Below are positions 45,968 through 57,790 of a stretch of DNA of 64,000 bases, piece after piece (position 1 is the stretch's first letter; every line of letters begins with the position of its first letter). The translations under genes were made by a program, and so were the position numbers. This DNA is from Icerya purchasi (lineage: Eukaryota; Arthropoda; Insecta; Hemiptera; Monophlebidae): contig CM077115.1 of the NCBI GenBank assembly GCA_039619475.1, positions 554,922,826-554,986,825 on the forward strand. The letters run 5' to 3'. The notes beneath the pieces were generated by a model, which was not told the origin of the DNA, searched no databases, and saw nothing but the letters and a program-made list of their open reading frames with translations.

Positions 45968-46969
45968 CCATTTTAACAAACAGGATGTATTCACCTACAT
46001 TTAATATTGTATTCGCTATTGATGAAGTGAATATGTTAACTACTGATATATCGTAAAGAAATAGAAAAGACGAATTACGAAAAAACATACATTTATAGTA
46101 GATAAATTGTTTGTAAGAAAGTTATTATATCGCGTCAGAAACGCTGTTATGTATAATCGCCAAATAAACTGACCAACACTTTTGATCACAACTGTCCTTC
46201 TGTTACCTCAGAGGGCGATAACCTGCAGTTAAATAAATGGTTGTGATCCTGCCGTTATCCATAATTACATCGATCATCCTCAGTTACTCTCCAATGGTTT
46301 AAATTCGCTTTTGTTCTGGCATATCCGGGGTACGTAGACTATTATTCATCCTAGAGGGGTAAATTTACGAATCGACAATACAGATGATTCGGTTTTAATT
46401 AAATTAATGAGTACCATAGTCACATAATGAACGAAAAACAAATTGGTGTATGGAGAAGGAAATGAGGAAGTGATTGAAAGAATGGTGCAAAGATTAAGGA
46501 ATTTTGTTGCACCCTCTTTTCCTTTTATTATTATTGCTGCATTTTTTAGGGCTCTTTTAGACCATCTATTTACCAGTTTCCTTTTCTTTTTTCTTTCCTG
46601 TACATTAATGTATGCAATGTCCAATACATAAGCGGCTCCTGTGTATGGGTGTATTATTGTGTAATTCATATATATATGTATATATATATATATTTGCGTC
46701 GATTGATATATTTTATTTTAATTTTTTTGGTTTAATACGTTCGATCTAGGTTGTAAGAATGATTAATTGTAATTTTGTTTACTAGAATAAACGATAATAA
46801 GAGTGTTGAGCACTCACGCGACGGACATACTTGCCCAGTAAGACCCACAACTTATTTATTTAAAAAAAAAAAAAAAAAAAAAAGTGTACGCCGTTGTCCT
46901 CAAGACAAGTTCTACGCTGGAATTAATTTTTCTTCCACCGGTTCATTACGTTCTGTCATGTCCTTCTAT
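45968..46969. other. Intergenic stretch, poly-A at 46862-46883
   Basis: No gene recognised. The adenine run after ACTTATTTATTT may be the tail of an old retroposed sequence. A minus-strand open frame 46346-46669 is unassigned and I do not believe it. Confidence 0.4.
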
Positions 46970-48270
46970 ATTGTTTCACAAATCTTTGTTACTAGCTGCT
47001 TCGAACAAGCGAAGAAGCTTTTTCTGGATTTAGGTCTTAAGGTGGAAGTTTCTAACCATACGTAGGATATCTGTCATCTATTTCCTGTTTTGTCCTTTCT
47101 GTGTTTGTTACTATCGTTTGTTGAATTTCTGTAAGAGCTATGTTGCATGCTAAATATACATTTTCAAGCTTTGTTGGCGATAAGCAGCCTATAATTACTC
47201 GGTAAGTCCCGTTCAGAGCAATATACACCTTCACTGAATGCGCAAATCGGCCCCATGCTGGACAACCGTACTCTGCGGCTGAAAAACATAAGGCCAGTGC
47301 AGTTGTTCGTAATAAATCTGGCTTGGCTGCTTACCTAGATGATACTATTTGTGGCTTCCACCTTTATTCTGAGGTTTTTATAACCTTTTTTTTTATATGT
47401 GAGTGTTCTATCCAGCAATATTCACAGATATTTGGAACTATCATGATGCTCAAGCTTCAAGCCACCCCATGTTAGTTCTAATTTATATTTAGCTTTGCAC
47501 TTTTCAAGTGAAAGGCGCACTCTTGCATTTTGCGCGGGTCAAGACGCAGTGCATTTTCTTTGTAATATTCCTCTAATTCTACAAGGGACAACTGCAATTT
47601 GCTCTGAACTTCTGTAAATGATTTTCTTTGTGCTAATATAGCGACATCGTCAGCTTGTATAAAATGTTGCGTATTCTTTGCAATGGGCTGGTCGTTACTG
47701 GAACCATCACACTTTCCCGTGGAAGTTCATTCCGTTGTACTCGCTATTTGCTGTTTTTACCATTATGTGCAACAAAGAATCGTCATCCCGGCAACATTTC
47801 TTGCAGTATTCTAACAAGACAAAACTCTTTTGTTATGTCGTATACTTTTTTAATTAATCGACTCTCAGGTCCACAAAAACGACATCGCTAATCAACTTTC
47901 CTTAAAAACCATTTTCAATTTGCTGAACTAATCTTCTAGCCACTGTACTTTTGCCTTTCCTAAAATCAGCTTGTTCTGGTATCAGTTTGCTATCGATAGT
48001 ATCTATGATGCGATTCATAATTAATTTTTCACAAACCTTATATAAATGGCAAAGAAGAGATATTGGTCGGTAATTCTGTGGTTTACTTGGATTTTTTCCA
48101 AGTTTGCGTACCGTGATTACCCGGACTTTTTTCTATATAGTAGGTATTCTTCCAGTTAAGACAATTCGGTTAAACAAATCCGAAATGCTTTATTTGCTCT
48201 GAGAGTATCTCATCAAGCCCGGCAGCTTTTCCGTTTCTTAGTGCTTTTAATACAGATATTTTGAAGCGTC
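46970..48270 (-). pseudogene. Decayed R1/I-type LINE reverse transcriptase
   Basis: Minus-strand pieces in order from the right: KPQNYRPISLLCHLYKVCEKL-like text (about 48020-48080), FRKGKSTV (about 47950), then LPRESVMVPV in place of LPQGSVLAPVLF (about 47700), ADDVAILAQRK (about 47630) and LRLDPRKMQECAFHL (about 47510-47560). These lead to SRQARFITNNCTGL and YIALNGTYRVIIGCLSP (47150-47340). The 'ALNxTCRxITGCLxPT' block is common in one group of arthropod LINEs. Many frame changes. A catalytic ADD is readable but the frame is lost. Confidence 0.65.
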
Positions 48271-48642
48271 AAATTAATATTTTTAATTACGTAATAAAAA
48301 GTGTAATAAGATGTAAAAAGTGGTTTTATATTAATGCTGGAAATAATTGCATATTTCGTTTTTAAAACATTTCCCTGCTTATGTTACTTGTTATTAGCAG
48401 GCGATTTATTTATTGTTTCAAAATCGTTTACTGAAAACAGTAGCCGATACAACCAAAGGATCTAATTACGCTATATTTTATAATAATAATAAAAGGAAAT
48501 GGAATGAAAATTCAATATAAATCCAGTATATATACTATTACACCAGAATTGTACTATGCTTAATATTACGTTTTGAATTATGCTTCGTTCAGTTAGCTGC
48601 GTGTAACTAAATAAAGAAAAAAGCAAACGATATTTTTGAGGC

Positions 48643-48972
48643 CTAAGTGATTTTGTTCGGATCAATTTTTTCACCAACTACTCGTATGTATTGTTCGATG
48701 TGGATTTCTTTACAGAATGGAAAAACAGTTACCAGTGTTTTGCTGCTGATTTTGAGTTTGCTTGCAGAGATCATGTAGTTTTTCGATATAAAGATTATGG
48801 CTGGTGTTCCGTTTGCATTCCGGGCTGCATTGTTTGTGGTTGGAGTGGTTTTGTTGTTGGCTCTGAGCGGTAGGAATTGTCTTCTATTCAGCATATTAAT
48901 CGGTTTGACAGATGAAGGCAAGCGCCTTTCTCTGATGTCGATATTGGTCGATAAGCTGTCATTACTTAAGGT
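48643..48972 (-). CDS. Candidate terminal exon, product unknown
   Basis: On the minus strand a pyrimidine-rich tract ends CACCAACAG at 48973, then about 109 codons run open to a TAG at 48643. Composition is less AT-rich than around it and the translation (RRQFLPLRANNKTTPTTNNAARN...) is not simple. I do not recognise it. The young RTE insertion at 49090 would lie in the upstream intron. The opposite strand is also partly open (48797-48982), so the coding strand is uncertain. It may instead be transposon-derived. Confidence 0.25.
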   Translation of the reverse strand, partial: TLSNDSLSTNIDIRERRLPSSVKPINMLNRRQFLPLRANNKTTPTTNNAARNANGTPAIIFISKNYMISASKLKISSKTLVTVFPFCKEIHIEQYIRVVGEKIDPNKIT

Positions 48973-49089
48973 CTGTTGGTGAACCAAATAGGTAAAAAAG
49001 AAAAGTAAAAAAGTAGATAGAGATTGAACACTTCGGTATGAGTAAAACCTACGATAAACAACTATAAACGTAACGTAATACACCAAAAC

Positions 49090-49827
49090 AGAACTACAAG
49101 AAATGATACAAACCGTCAGCGATAAATGCTCAGAAATAGGACTCAGAATAAACATAAATAAAACTAAGTTCATGAGTAACGAACTGGTAACGGACAAAAA
49201 CGGTAGTATACTTATAAACACACAAGAAATAGAAAAAGTAGATAAGTTCATTTACCTAGGACAATTACTGAAAGTAAATAATGACTGGGAAGAGGAGATA
49301 ACTAGAAGAATACAACTAACTTGGATGGTATTCTCGAAGCTACGAAATATACTTAAAGATACTAATACACCCTTAAATCTGAAAAAAAGAGTTTTTGACC
49401 AATGTGTTCTGCCAGTTCTAACATATGCCAGCGAAACATGGGTATTAACGAAAAAACTACAACAAAAGATAAGTACAAATCAACGCAGAATGGAACGGTC
49501 TATGTTAGGTATTACCCTGAAAGACAAATGGACAAAACAACGTATCCGACAAACCACAAAAATAAATGACGCAATAAGTATCATTAAAGCCAATAAATGG
49601 AGATGGTGCGGTCATGTGGTCAGAGCCGAGCACCGATGGATCAATCTATTGACATTCTGGAAACCTGATGGGAAACGAGCTTTGGGACGACCGAAGGGAC
49701 GCTGGATGGATGAAATACGAAAATTTAGGTCGAACTGGCGGGAAGAGGCAAAGGATCGCGACGGCTGGAAGGAATTAGGGGAGGCCTTCGTCCAGCAGTG
49801 GACTGATAATGGCTAAAGAAGAAGAAG
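49090..49827 (+). mobile_element. Young 5'-truncated RTE-like LINE insertion
   Basis: 738 bp flanked by a perfect 13-bp duplication, ending in an AAG-repeat tail directly after the stop codon. The tail and very short 3' UTR fit RTE-type elements. The duplication is unmutated and the frame open, so the insertion is recent. Confidence 0.9.
49103..49816 (+). pseudogene. RTE C-terminal ORF fragment (237 codons, open)
   Basis: The end of an RTE ORF2 after the catalytic motif: LRININKTKFM, KFIYLGQLL, RRIQLTWMVFSKLRN, VFDQCVLPVLTYASETWVLTKK, QRRMERSMLGITLKDKWTKQRIR, KWRWCGHVVR, then GKRALGRPKGRWMDEI and AFVQQWTDNG at the terminus. The palm was not copied because of 5' truncation. It has no function on its own. 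Confidence 0.9.
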
Positions 49828-50156
49828 AATACACCAAAACGAACGCAGAGAACAAACGTCTATTTTCGAAATGTTTAACACGCTGAATCCCGCAGATGTT
49901 TAACTTTAGCTAAAATTGACAGAATTTTGCAGCTTTTTTTTTTTTTTTTTTATTTTGCAGATTTTGATTTGAAAATTTTAAAAACAAAAAAGAAAAACAG
50001 TTTTACAATTGTAACGCTTATATTTTTAAATAAAAATTTAATAAGTTTAGTGATTATATTTGAAAATTCTTTTACCATTAATATTTATAATAAATTAAGT
50101 TCAAGATTTTGCGTTTGGTCTTATTTTAGTTGAAATTGAAACTTAGAATTATTTAA

Positions 50157-52301
50157 GGGGGGCGATACATATAACCGCCTAAATTTTGGCCGTTTTTCAG
50201 AGGCTTATTTTATAAGGAAAGAATGAGTAAATATTTTTGAAAGTAAGCACATTTATTCTTCATATATTTAAATACAAGACACAATGATTTTTTTCTTTTT
50301 TACAAAATGGCCGCCGTACTGACCAGTCTCCTGAGACCCTTGTAGCGAACGGCGCCAATCAGCGGGAGTTCTAGCGTCTGTTGTAGTGATCCGAAATCAA
50401 AAATTCAAGTTTCAGAGTGTTCAGAAAACATATATTTTCTAGTTGAACTTATAAAAAATCGCAAATTGACGCGCCTGAAAAAAAAGTTTGATTTTGATTT
50501 TGGGTCAAAAATAGTAGTTTTTGAAAAAAAAAATTGGAATTTTAGAGGTTCAACTAGAAACTAATACTACAGAGAAGATGTGTACAAAATTTCATTGAAA
50601 TCGGTTGAGAAATTTTTGAGTAATCACGCCCGCTAATTTCAAAAAAGTAGTTTCCAGAAAAGCGCGTTTAAAGTTTCGACACACAGAAACTCTATGATTG
50701 CAGCGACTTACCAACTACTAGTCAGCTAGTCAACGATTCCAGGGCCATATAGCAGTCCTTCAGTGCGTTCGTAGAACTCGTTTTTTTTTTTTTGTTGAGC
50801 TCTTCTTGACATGCTTCACGAGCTTTTTTAGTCGTCAAAGAGCTGCGCCGATATTCTCGACTCATTCTTTGTTTATCAACTTTTTTCTTGATATGACATG
50901 CACTTGCGGCCAATTACTATTTGCAAGGAGTTCGTTACTTGTAAAAGATATGTATATACATCATTGAACAGTCCAGCTGAGATATACGCGCTAATTTCAA
51001 CAATTTTTAGTCCTGAATTCACGTGCTTTGGACAGAGACGCCAGATGGTAGAGTTGAAACTCTCATTTGCATTCTGCGTGTGGCCATCCAAACATCTTTC
51101 TAGTAAATTATTTCGGGACAAATTTTCAAATATAGGCTTTACATGAGTTTAGACGTAAGGATGTAATGGAGCAGGATGTTTTTAATAAGCTTAGAATTTT
51201 TCCCAGAAGCTTCAGCTTTGCGCCACTTCCACCAGCTATCAGGACCTGACGGACAGTACTCATGTCTCGGGTTGTCATCTGTGGAGCACATATAATAGTA
51301 CGTCGCTATAATTGCATCTTTCATATCCTTGACGCAATTAATGTTCCTCCAAATAGCTAATCCGTAGAACAAAGATAATTTTTTGATTAAAGCTTCGGTG
51401 AGTTTGCCTCTTCCACCCAGTTGGTTAACTGTTCCAGTTTATCGGAGACGAGTACCCATTCTCTTCTGCACACGTGGCCAATGCATTCACTTTTAATGAT
51501 TTGAAAGTCGTCGCCATACAGATTCAAATTAAGAATTCCCGTGAAGGTTTTCCAATCTCATCTCCTATATAGTTTCCATATTTTTGAGCCAAATAAATCT
51601 TCGGGTCGTCAAAACATCTCTTTCACAGCTTCGATTTCCATTGCGCCTGAAGAGCCTTTATGGTTTTTTTGGCAGTTTGGTTCATGTTCTTCATACCATT
51701 CACGATATTCTTCAATATCCGTTCCACAGGTACAAGTCACTGTCTCAGCCCTAGACCACTACTACTCACACACTAACACGTCTCTACCCTGATGCGACCA
51801 TGCAAACGACCGGACTTACTACCGAACACGGGGATTTTTGGTATTGGCCGAGTAAGCATCCTTGACACGACAAAGCAGCGATGCAATCTAGAACGACGTT
51901 TGGGAGATCGTGAATTAATGAACAATCAAAGATTGATTTCTAACTCAAACGTCGTCATGAGATAGCGCTATGCGTACCAAATCTGTATCACTATACAGCT
52001 GTTCTTTTCACGAAATCAAGAAACAAAAGAGTTTCTAAACATCTGCTTGCTCAGGTCTTCAATATAAAACGTCCCAAGGTCAGGAATCCAAGAAGCAGTT
52101 ATTAAGAGCCGACCGCTCTAATACAGATCTAATAGCACTCGAGCGCTGAATTGAGGCGGGGCACTTTAACGAGTTATAAATCGAAAAATAATAAGAATTT
52201 AATTTTGAAAATTTACAGGCATATTTTTAAAATGTTATATTAACAATTTATGCAAAAAAAATAAATCGATTTTTTAAAAATTGTACATGTATCGCCCCCT
52301 C
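50157..52301 (-). mobile_element. TTAA-flanked DNA transposon, Kolobok/Mutator-like
   Basis: 2.14 kb bounded by inverted ends GGGGGGCGATACAT...ATGTATCGCCCCCTC and flanked by TTAA at both sides (50153-50156 and 52302-52305). TTAA targets with a G-rich terminus fit the Kolobok superfamily; piggyBac also uses TTAA but normally begins CCC. The transposase inside resembles the large family usually labelled Mutator-like in arthropods. It is broken. Confidence 0.75.
50722..51480 (-). pseudogene. Transposase of the TTAA element, frame-broken
   Basis: Minus-strand pieces in order: ECIGHV-like text with VQKRMGTRLR (about 51420-51485), GGRGKLTEALIKK, then YGLAIWRNINCVKDMKDAIIATYYYMCSTDDNPRHEYCPSGPDSWWKW (51139-51372). 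The next piece (50876-51121) has NNLLERCLDGHTQNANESFNSTIWRLCPKH. The last (50722-50913) is a Lys-rich C-terminus. The CSTDDNPxHxxCPxGxxSWxK and HTQNxNESFNxxIW blocks are hallmarks of this transposase family. Frameshifts near 51130, 50890 and 51380 inactivate it. Confidence 0.75.
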
Positions 52302-53454
52302 TTAAAACAGTTTCAGTATTTTCAAAATCCTTTTTAAAAATTCTGATCTGCATCCGCTAAGGGTCAGTAGCGCATCCTCCAGGGTATCTCGATACTCTAA
52401 GAAAAACCAAGAGAAAATAGAACTGACCGACAGAGAAAACGAAGTGATGTGTAAAAAAATAACAAAATAAAAAACTGTCAAGTAGACTAGGATGTAAGCA
52501 TAGTCTAGTGTCCTCTTTATTCAACGATTCCGAATTCTTGGCCGGGCCGCCTGGTCTATCTCTTATATGTCCTCCATTACTGTTAATGTCAAGCACCGAC
52601 GCATACGCACGGAATTGTTGAATTTGTGTTTACTGTGTGAAGCAATTTGTCTCGGTTATCTTTTTATGAAGCGATACCGCATCGGCGATTTAAATACACC
52701 GATTGCGTGCGGTTCTCGATTTAAATGTGCAGGGTACTCTCTTATTCGTGCGAATACCAGGTTACTGTTTATGTGTCTTATGCGTACGTTTGTCACTATG
52801 TGACTCGTAATCGTTGCATCCAGTTTGTTGCTTGCTTGCGCATCTATATTCTAAAAGGAAAACATATTATCCAGAGCCATCTCTTGCAATGCGGAATACC
52901 CGACAAAATAGCAACAGCGTTTTTTACATTTAGGCTGTTTGTTTTTTAAGATTCCGCACAAACATATAACGTACGGAATCCTAATAAAATGGTTCAGAAA
53001 CGACAAAATTAATATCAAATAAAAATATGCAATAACTCACGAACGGTTTCACTTATAAACTTCAAAATTGCATTATAAGTTACAATTAAAATTCTCTTTA
53101 AGAAAATCTATAACTTCAAAATAACAGATTACTCTGGGTGGCAAAAAAATGTCAAGAATATATAATATGTAATTTAAAACAACCTCAAAAATCACCTTAA
53201 AAAATTCATAATTCATCACCAGACACAATCGTTTAAAAGTGAAATTCAAAATGTAAAACAAAACGCAGAAGCTGTTTTATAAAATGAAAAAATTACGGTT
53301 AAAAAATTATATAGACCCCTGCTTTGGGGCTAAAAGCAACAAATAAAGGATGTTCACGTAAGCAGTAGCCCGAGTAACAAAGTTCGGGAAACCAAAACGT
53401 ATCTCAAACAAATACATAAAGGGCCGTTTTATAGAAAAAATATAGCCGAGTTTA
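52302..53454. other. Stretch without a recognised gene
   Basis: A less AT-rich patch at 52340-52930 has open frames on both strands (52567-52803 plus, 52357-52596 minus) but neither matches anything I know; it may be repeat-derived. The rest is AT-rich. Confidence 0.4.
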
Positions 53455-54115
53455 CAACTTTACATTTAGACTCTCGGGGCGCCGAAAGCTAAAAAGTTTT
53501 AAAAAAATGTTTTTTTCGAAACATGTGATATATCGATGGAAATGTTGCTATTTGTCGGGAATGAAAAGTATTTCACATACTCAAAAAAACCTTTCGAAGA
53601 TGATGAAAAATTTTAAAAAGTGCGAAAAATAACGTTTAGCCCGAACTGTATATTGTAGTTTAAAATTTTAAACTAGGTTAAAGATATGCGCACACCCGAT
53701 CCTTTATTCATGCGAAGACTTTATCTAGATGAAAGATTTCTATTCAAACGTTTTCACATTATCAATTTCTACTTGTTTAATTCCTGCTTGTTCATATCCA
53801 ACACCTGGCCTAATATTTTTCCTATATAATGATTTTTTTTGGTTGGGTAAACGTCCTTAGCCGACATGCCCAAAAAAGCATAATAAAAAATATATCTAGT
53901 TTGATGCATCCGGGTTTCAAACATTAAAATTGGGCCCTCGAGCCGCCGAAAATTCAAAATTTTTGTAAAAAGTAATTTTTAATCTCGGGCATGTGACATA
54001 TCGTTAGAAAGATCGTTTTTTGTCAGGAACGAACCCGCATATTATTTCCCCGACAAAACTTTTAAAGTTGGCGAAAAGTTAAAAAAAAAACGCGAAAAAT
54101 GGCGTGTCCCCTCAC
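53455..54115. repeat. Diverged tandem repeat, period about 455 bp
   Basis: Unit one near 53465-53640 and unit two near 53930-54105 share the same succession of words: CTCGGGGCGCCGAAA / CTCGAGCCGCCGAAA, then CATGTGATATATCG / CATGTGACATATCG, then TTTGTCGGGAATGAA / TTTGTCAGGAACGAA and CGAAAAATAACG / CGAAAAATGGCG. The units are clearly homologous but quite diverged; the family is unknown. Confidence 0.65.
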
Positions 54116-54369
54116 ACCACAAAAAATCAGATTTCAACTTAACATACGGAATCCTCAGTACATGAAACACCATGCTTGACTGAACTTGTTTATTGTTCAT
54201 TCGATTCGACTCGCTTCTTTGCATGTTCTAAGTGTACTAGCTGTGTATCTTTATTCGCGGGTAGTGCATTTTTAAAATTAAAGTAAATATAAACTTAAAT
54301 TCTTATAAAGAAATAAATATTTTTTTAATATGTTCACTGTATAGCAAATATTAACTAAACCTTTTAGTA

Positions 54370-55190
54370 GCCGACTTTTCGAAGAAAAGAAAAATATTAT
54401 TGAACAAGGAAGATCGCGCCCTCCTTTGCCTTTACTTCACAAGGTATACAAAGGCAAAATACGCACATACAGTAGAACTTTTCAGGAATCTAATTATGAT
54501 AAGACATTATGGTTAACAGGTTGTCCTAGTAGCAACCAGTTATATTATTGGGCCTGTTTATTATTTTCTGAAGATATTAGATCACCGTGGGTTCGCAATG
54601 GGTTTAACAACTTAAATTCGTTATCAAAAGCAGTAGCTAAAGATGCTCATAGTGATTCCCATTTAACATCTAGTCTTATGTTAATTACATTTGGAAAACA
54701 AAGCTACATTGTCTATAACTTAAGTCTGCTATCCGATCGGCTACATAATTCTAAAGTGCAAAGAAACAGAAAAATACTAAAATGTTTGATCGATTGTGTT
54801 TGTTTTCTGGGGAAACAGCAAAATTATCCTTTAGAGGTCACGATTGCAGTGAATTTTCTTTGAACAAAGAAAATTATATTAAGTATTTAACCGAACGAAG
54901 CAATAATTATGACCGAACATTAACTAACCATTTATAAGAAAGTGTCATTTTCAGTGGAACATCATCGCTAATACAATCTCAGTAAAGCCATTAATGAAAT
55001 ACTAAGAAGACCAATAATGTTGGATGGGGCAGTTGACATTTCACATAAAGCACAATTATCTACAGTTCTTCATTATGTGAGTAAAAATGGACAAACAATG
55101 GAAGATTTTCTTTTGTTCCCTGACGTTACGGCTGATTATTCTTCTGATACGTTATACCATATCATGTAAGGAAAGTTATTGAAAAATTCA
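54370..55190 (+). pseudogene. hAT-type transposase N-terminal fragment with TTF-type zinc finger
   Basis: The open frame 54426-54863 reads RTYSRTFQESNYDKTLWLTGCPSSNQLYYWACLLFSEDIRSPWVRNGFNNLNSLSKAVAKDAHSDSHL. This is the TTF-type finger (Trp-Leu-x-Gly-Cys..., WACLLF, HxxSxxH) of ZMYM1-like hAT transposases. Broken sequence continues with a MLDGAVDISHKAQLS-like patch (about 55020) up to 55190, where the catalytic domain is lost. Confidence 0.7.
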
Positions 55191-55817
55191 ACTTTAAAAA
55201 TTCTACTGTCGTGTAATAAATGAATTTAAAAGCCTCGCTGAAAGAAGACTAGAATTTGCATTTCGGTAATTCATTTTTTCGTCATGTGTCAGTAAGGTAA
55301 ATGTAAAAATAAAACAGACAATTCTGTATTTTTAACTTTACAGCTTTTTTATATAATCAGTAAATTGAATAAATTTTTTGTTGGTAGGTGAAGGGAGGGG
55401 GATTTGTCTAAGGTACCCCTGACAAGAATAGCAGGTTACGCTACTGCTGAGAGTCAAATTTATTCGAACGGATTACCGGACTTGAGAAAATAAACGGAGA
55501 CAGACCTCTCTAATGCGATCAGTTGATACGCTTTATACATTAATCGGCTTAAATTCATGTATATCATAAATGATTGTACAAAACAAATAGGATTAGAAAG
55601 TTATCCTTTTTTCAGTAGTATAAAAAAAATATGAAGAAAACATTTAAAATGTATTAAAGATATAAGCCGATAGAAATAATGTTTACTAAGGCCATTTATT
55701 TTACTCGTAGTATAGATATTTCCATTAAATCGGGCCTGGATGGGGAGGGGCTAGGGGCTGCAGCCCCGGACCCCGCCATATAAAGGGGGCCCCAAGAGGC
55801 TTCCACCTCCGACATGG
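55191..55817. other. Gap between hAT fragments with hAT-like ends
   Basis: Contains two GC-rich hAT-end-like words: GGTACCCCTGACAAGAATAG (about 55419-55438) and GGGGAGGGGCTAGGGGCTGC (about 55742-55761). They may mark ends of separate hAT copies. No coding sequence. Confidence 0.4.
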
Positions 55818-56090
55818 ATGGTTAAACGTACAATAATAGATGTTTTTCCAAACATTTATATTGCATATAGAATATTTGTAACCATATCGATTACAAATTG
55901 TGAGGCGGAAAGATCTTTTTTGATATTAAAAAGAATAAAAAATATGTACAGATTAACAACCATGCTAGATGATAGATTATCGGTATTTTCAAGATTAACG
56001 TTCGAAACAGATTTTCTCCGTTCAGTAGATTTTGACGATATTATACAAGAATTTGCAGAAAAAAAAACAAAAAAAAAAATCATCGTTTAA
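55818..56090 (+). pseudogene. hAT transposase C-terminal dimerisation domain
   Basis: 90 codons with VFPNIYIAYRIFVTISITNCEAERSF, then LKRIKNMYRLTTMLDDRLS and the SVDFDDIIQEFAEKKTKKK tail. This is the conserved hAT dimerisation block (the 'ExxFSxLKxIKxxLRSTMxxxRLxxL' family). The catalytic part is absent. A GTAGCCCCTGACCTG word near 56310 may be its terminal repeat. It may belong to the same or a related copy as the N-terminal piece. Confidence 0.75.
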
Positions 56091-56344
56091 AATTATATTA
56101 TATACGAGTATATATATATGTATATATTTTATTTTTTGGAATCGAAAATTCTACCCATTGTCTGTATAATATTTAGTTTTGTTCACATTAATAATTATAT
56201 GTAAATTCGTGAATTCAAAATAATATAATTAAATTAAATTAAAGAAAATTTAGTTATTCTATAAAACTGATAATTTTGTCACTCCCAAAAACGGGCTCCT
56301 AATATTTCCGTAGCCCCTGACCTGTCATACACTTAATCCGGGCT

Positions 56345-57198
56345 TGCATTGAATTCGGAGCGGTTTTTTCGTTTTTTTAATTGGTTTTATTACCACTTTG
56401 GATTATACTTTTCACAGTAACACACAGGATTGTCTGGCAAATACTACAACTAACGTCACAAGAGTTATAGTCTTCGTTAGAACGAGTGGTTTGACCGAAC
56501 ATATATGTGCTGTAATGACCTTAGTACTTACAAACGGCGCATATAAAAAAGGTGAGAATTTAAAAAAAAAAAAATTCGCTGAAGTTAATTTAAATGGGCT
56601 GTGTTTTTTCTTTAATCGAGTATATCTTTATCTTGTTCCCGTATTTTTTTACACTTTTAATTGTTTACATTAGAGAAATTTTTTTGTGTACTTACACGAA
56701 TTACAAAGAGAAAGAAATATAAATGATCTGAAATTATCGGTTTGTTTGTTTAATTATGAAAATGCTTTTTCGAATGATGAAATTTTAGCTGCCGCTGAAA
56801 CAACAGCATAATTTTGGTTAAATTAACCTAATTTTTACCTCTTGCGTTTGTTTTTCATGAAGTCCCATGTCCATTAAGATGGTCAAAGTACGATGAAAAG
56901 TTACATTTAAAGATAAACCTGCCGATTTAAATCGTTAATTTATCATCGATGTTTACATTTCAATATTATGAATAATTCATTTTTCGTCGGTTTCATAAAA
57001 GGTTTTATCGAATATCGGGCGAAACTGATAGGTATTGTTAATTTAATTTTTTGTTTTCTATTTCGTAACAATTTAATAATCCGTGTATATAAGTTCGATT
57101 CAATATTTATGTAGCAGTAAATAATATCTTAACACATATAAAATGGCTGTCTACGAACTTGAATTTTAAGAAATTACATTTTATCTGTCGTTCAAAAC
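56345..57198. other. AT-rich stretch, nothing recognised
   Basis: No gene or element recognised. The open frame 56398-56673 is interrupted by an A-run and unassigned. Confidence 0.45.
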
Positions 57199-57413
57199 GG
57201 CCCATTTCACACTAGATTAGTCAAGACCAGACAAATATGACTAATTCGATTAAAACGATTAATATTTGGTACAAAATGCATAGATTTACGCATAACCCGT
57301 TTCAAACTGAATTAGTCAGGTCAATATAACTGAAAAATGCATGTTTTGTAGTGTAATTTTAATCGAATTGGTCTGACTTATCTTGTCTTGACTAATCAGG
57401 TGTGAAATGGGCC
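57199..57413. mobile_element. Palindromic MITE, 215 bp
   Basis: Starts GGCCCATTTCACAC and ends GTGTGAAATGGGCC. The inverted arms extend about 60 bp (CTAATTCGATTAAAA on the left mirrors TTTTAATCGAATTGG on the right) with some mismatches around a roughly 90-bp centre. No open frame. A target duplication could not be fixed, so the superfamily is unassigned. Confidence 0.8.
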
Positions 57414-57589
57414 TAAGGATTCGAACTTTACCGATATACCTGGCTTTAGTTATAGAATTTTTTTCTGTAAAATGCCTTGAAAAATAAATTGAATAAATTA
57501 ATTAATGTATATTAATTTTTTTTATTAAATATAAGTTTTTAAAATACTATTTTTTATATTTTATAAAAAATAACATAATTTTTACTATG

Positions 57590-57633
<44 letters not shown>

Positions 57634-57635
57634 TA

Positions 57636-57684
<49 letters not shown>

Positions 57685-57754
57685 ATATTATAGTATTAAA
57701 ATAATGTAAAGGTGCTTGTTAAAATATTAAACAATCTATTATGATAATAACAAC

Positions 57755-57790
<36 letters not shown>

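Larger units (their letters stand above)
49077..49840. repeat. 13-bp target-site duplications flanking the RTE insertion
   Basis: AATACACCAAAAC occurs at 49077-49089 and again at 49828-49840, exactly at both edges of the LINE fragment. Confidence 0.85.

Noticed and set aside
46346..46669. 107-codon minus-strand frame
   Set aside because: No recognisable motif and the complementary strand is also open; no splice or promoter support.
48797..48982. Plus-strand hydrophobic 61-codon frame
   Set aside because: Opposite strand of the better supported candidate exon; short and likely a shadow.
50157..52301. piggyBac element (TTAA target)
   Set aside because: Termini start with G rather than CCC and the transposase text is not piggyBac-like.
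52567..52803. 78-codon frame, with an overlapping minus-strand frame at 52357-52596
   Set aside because: Neither resembles a known protein; a repeat-derived stretch is as likely.
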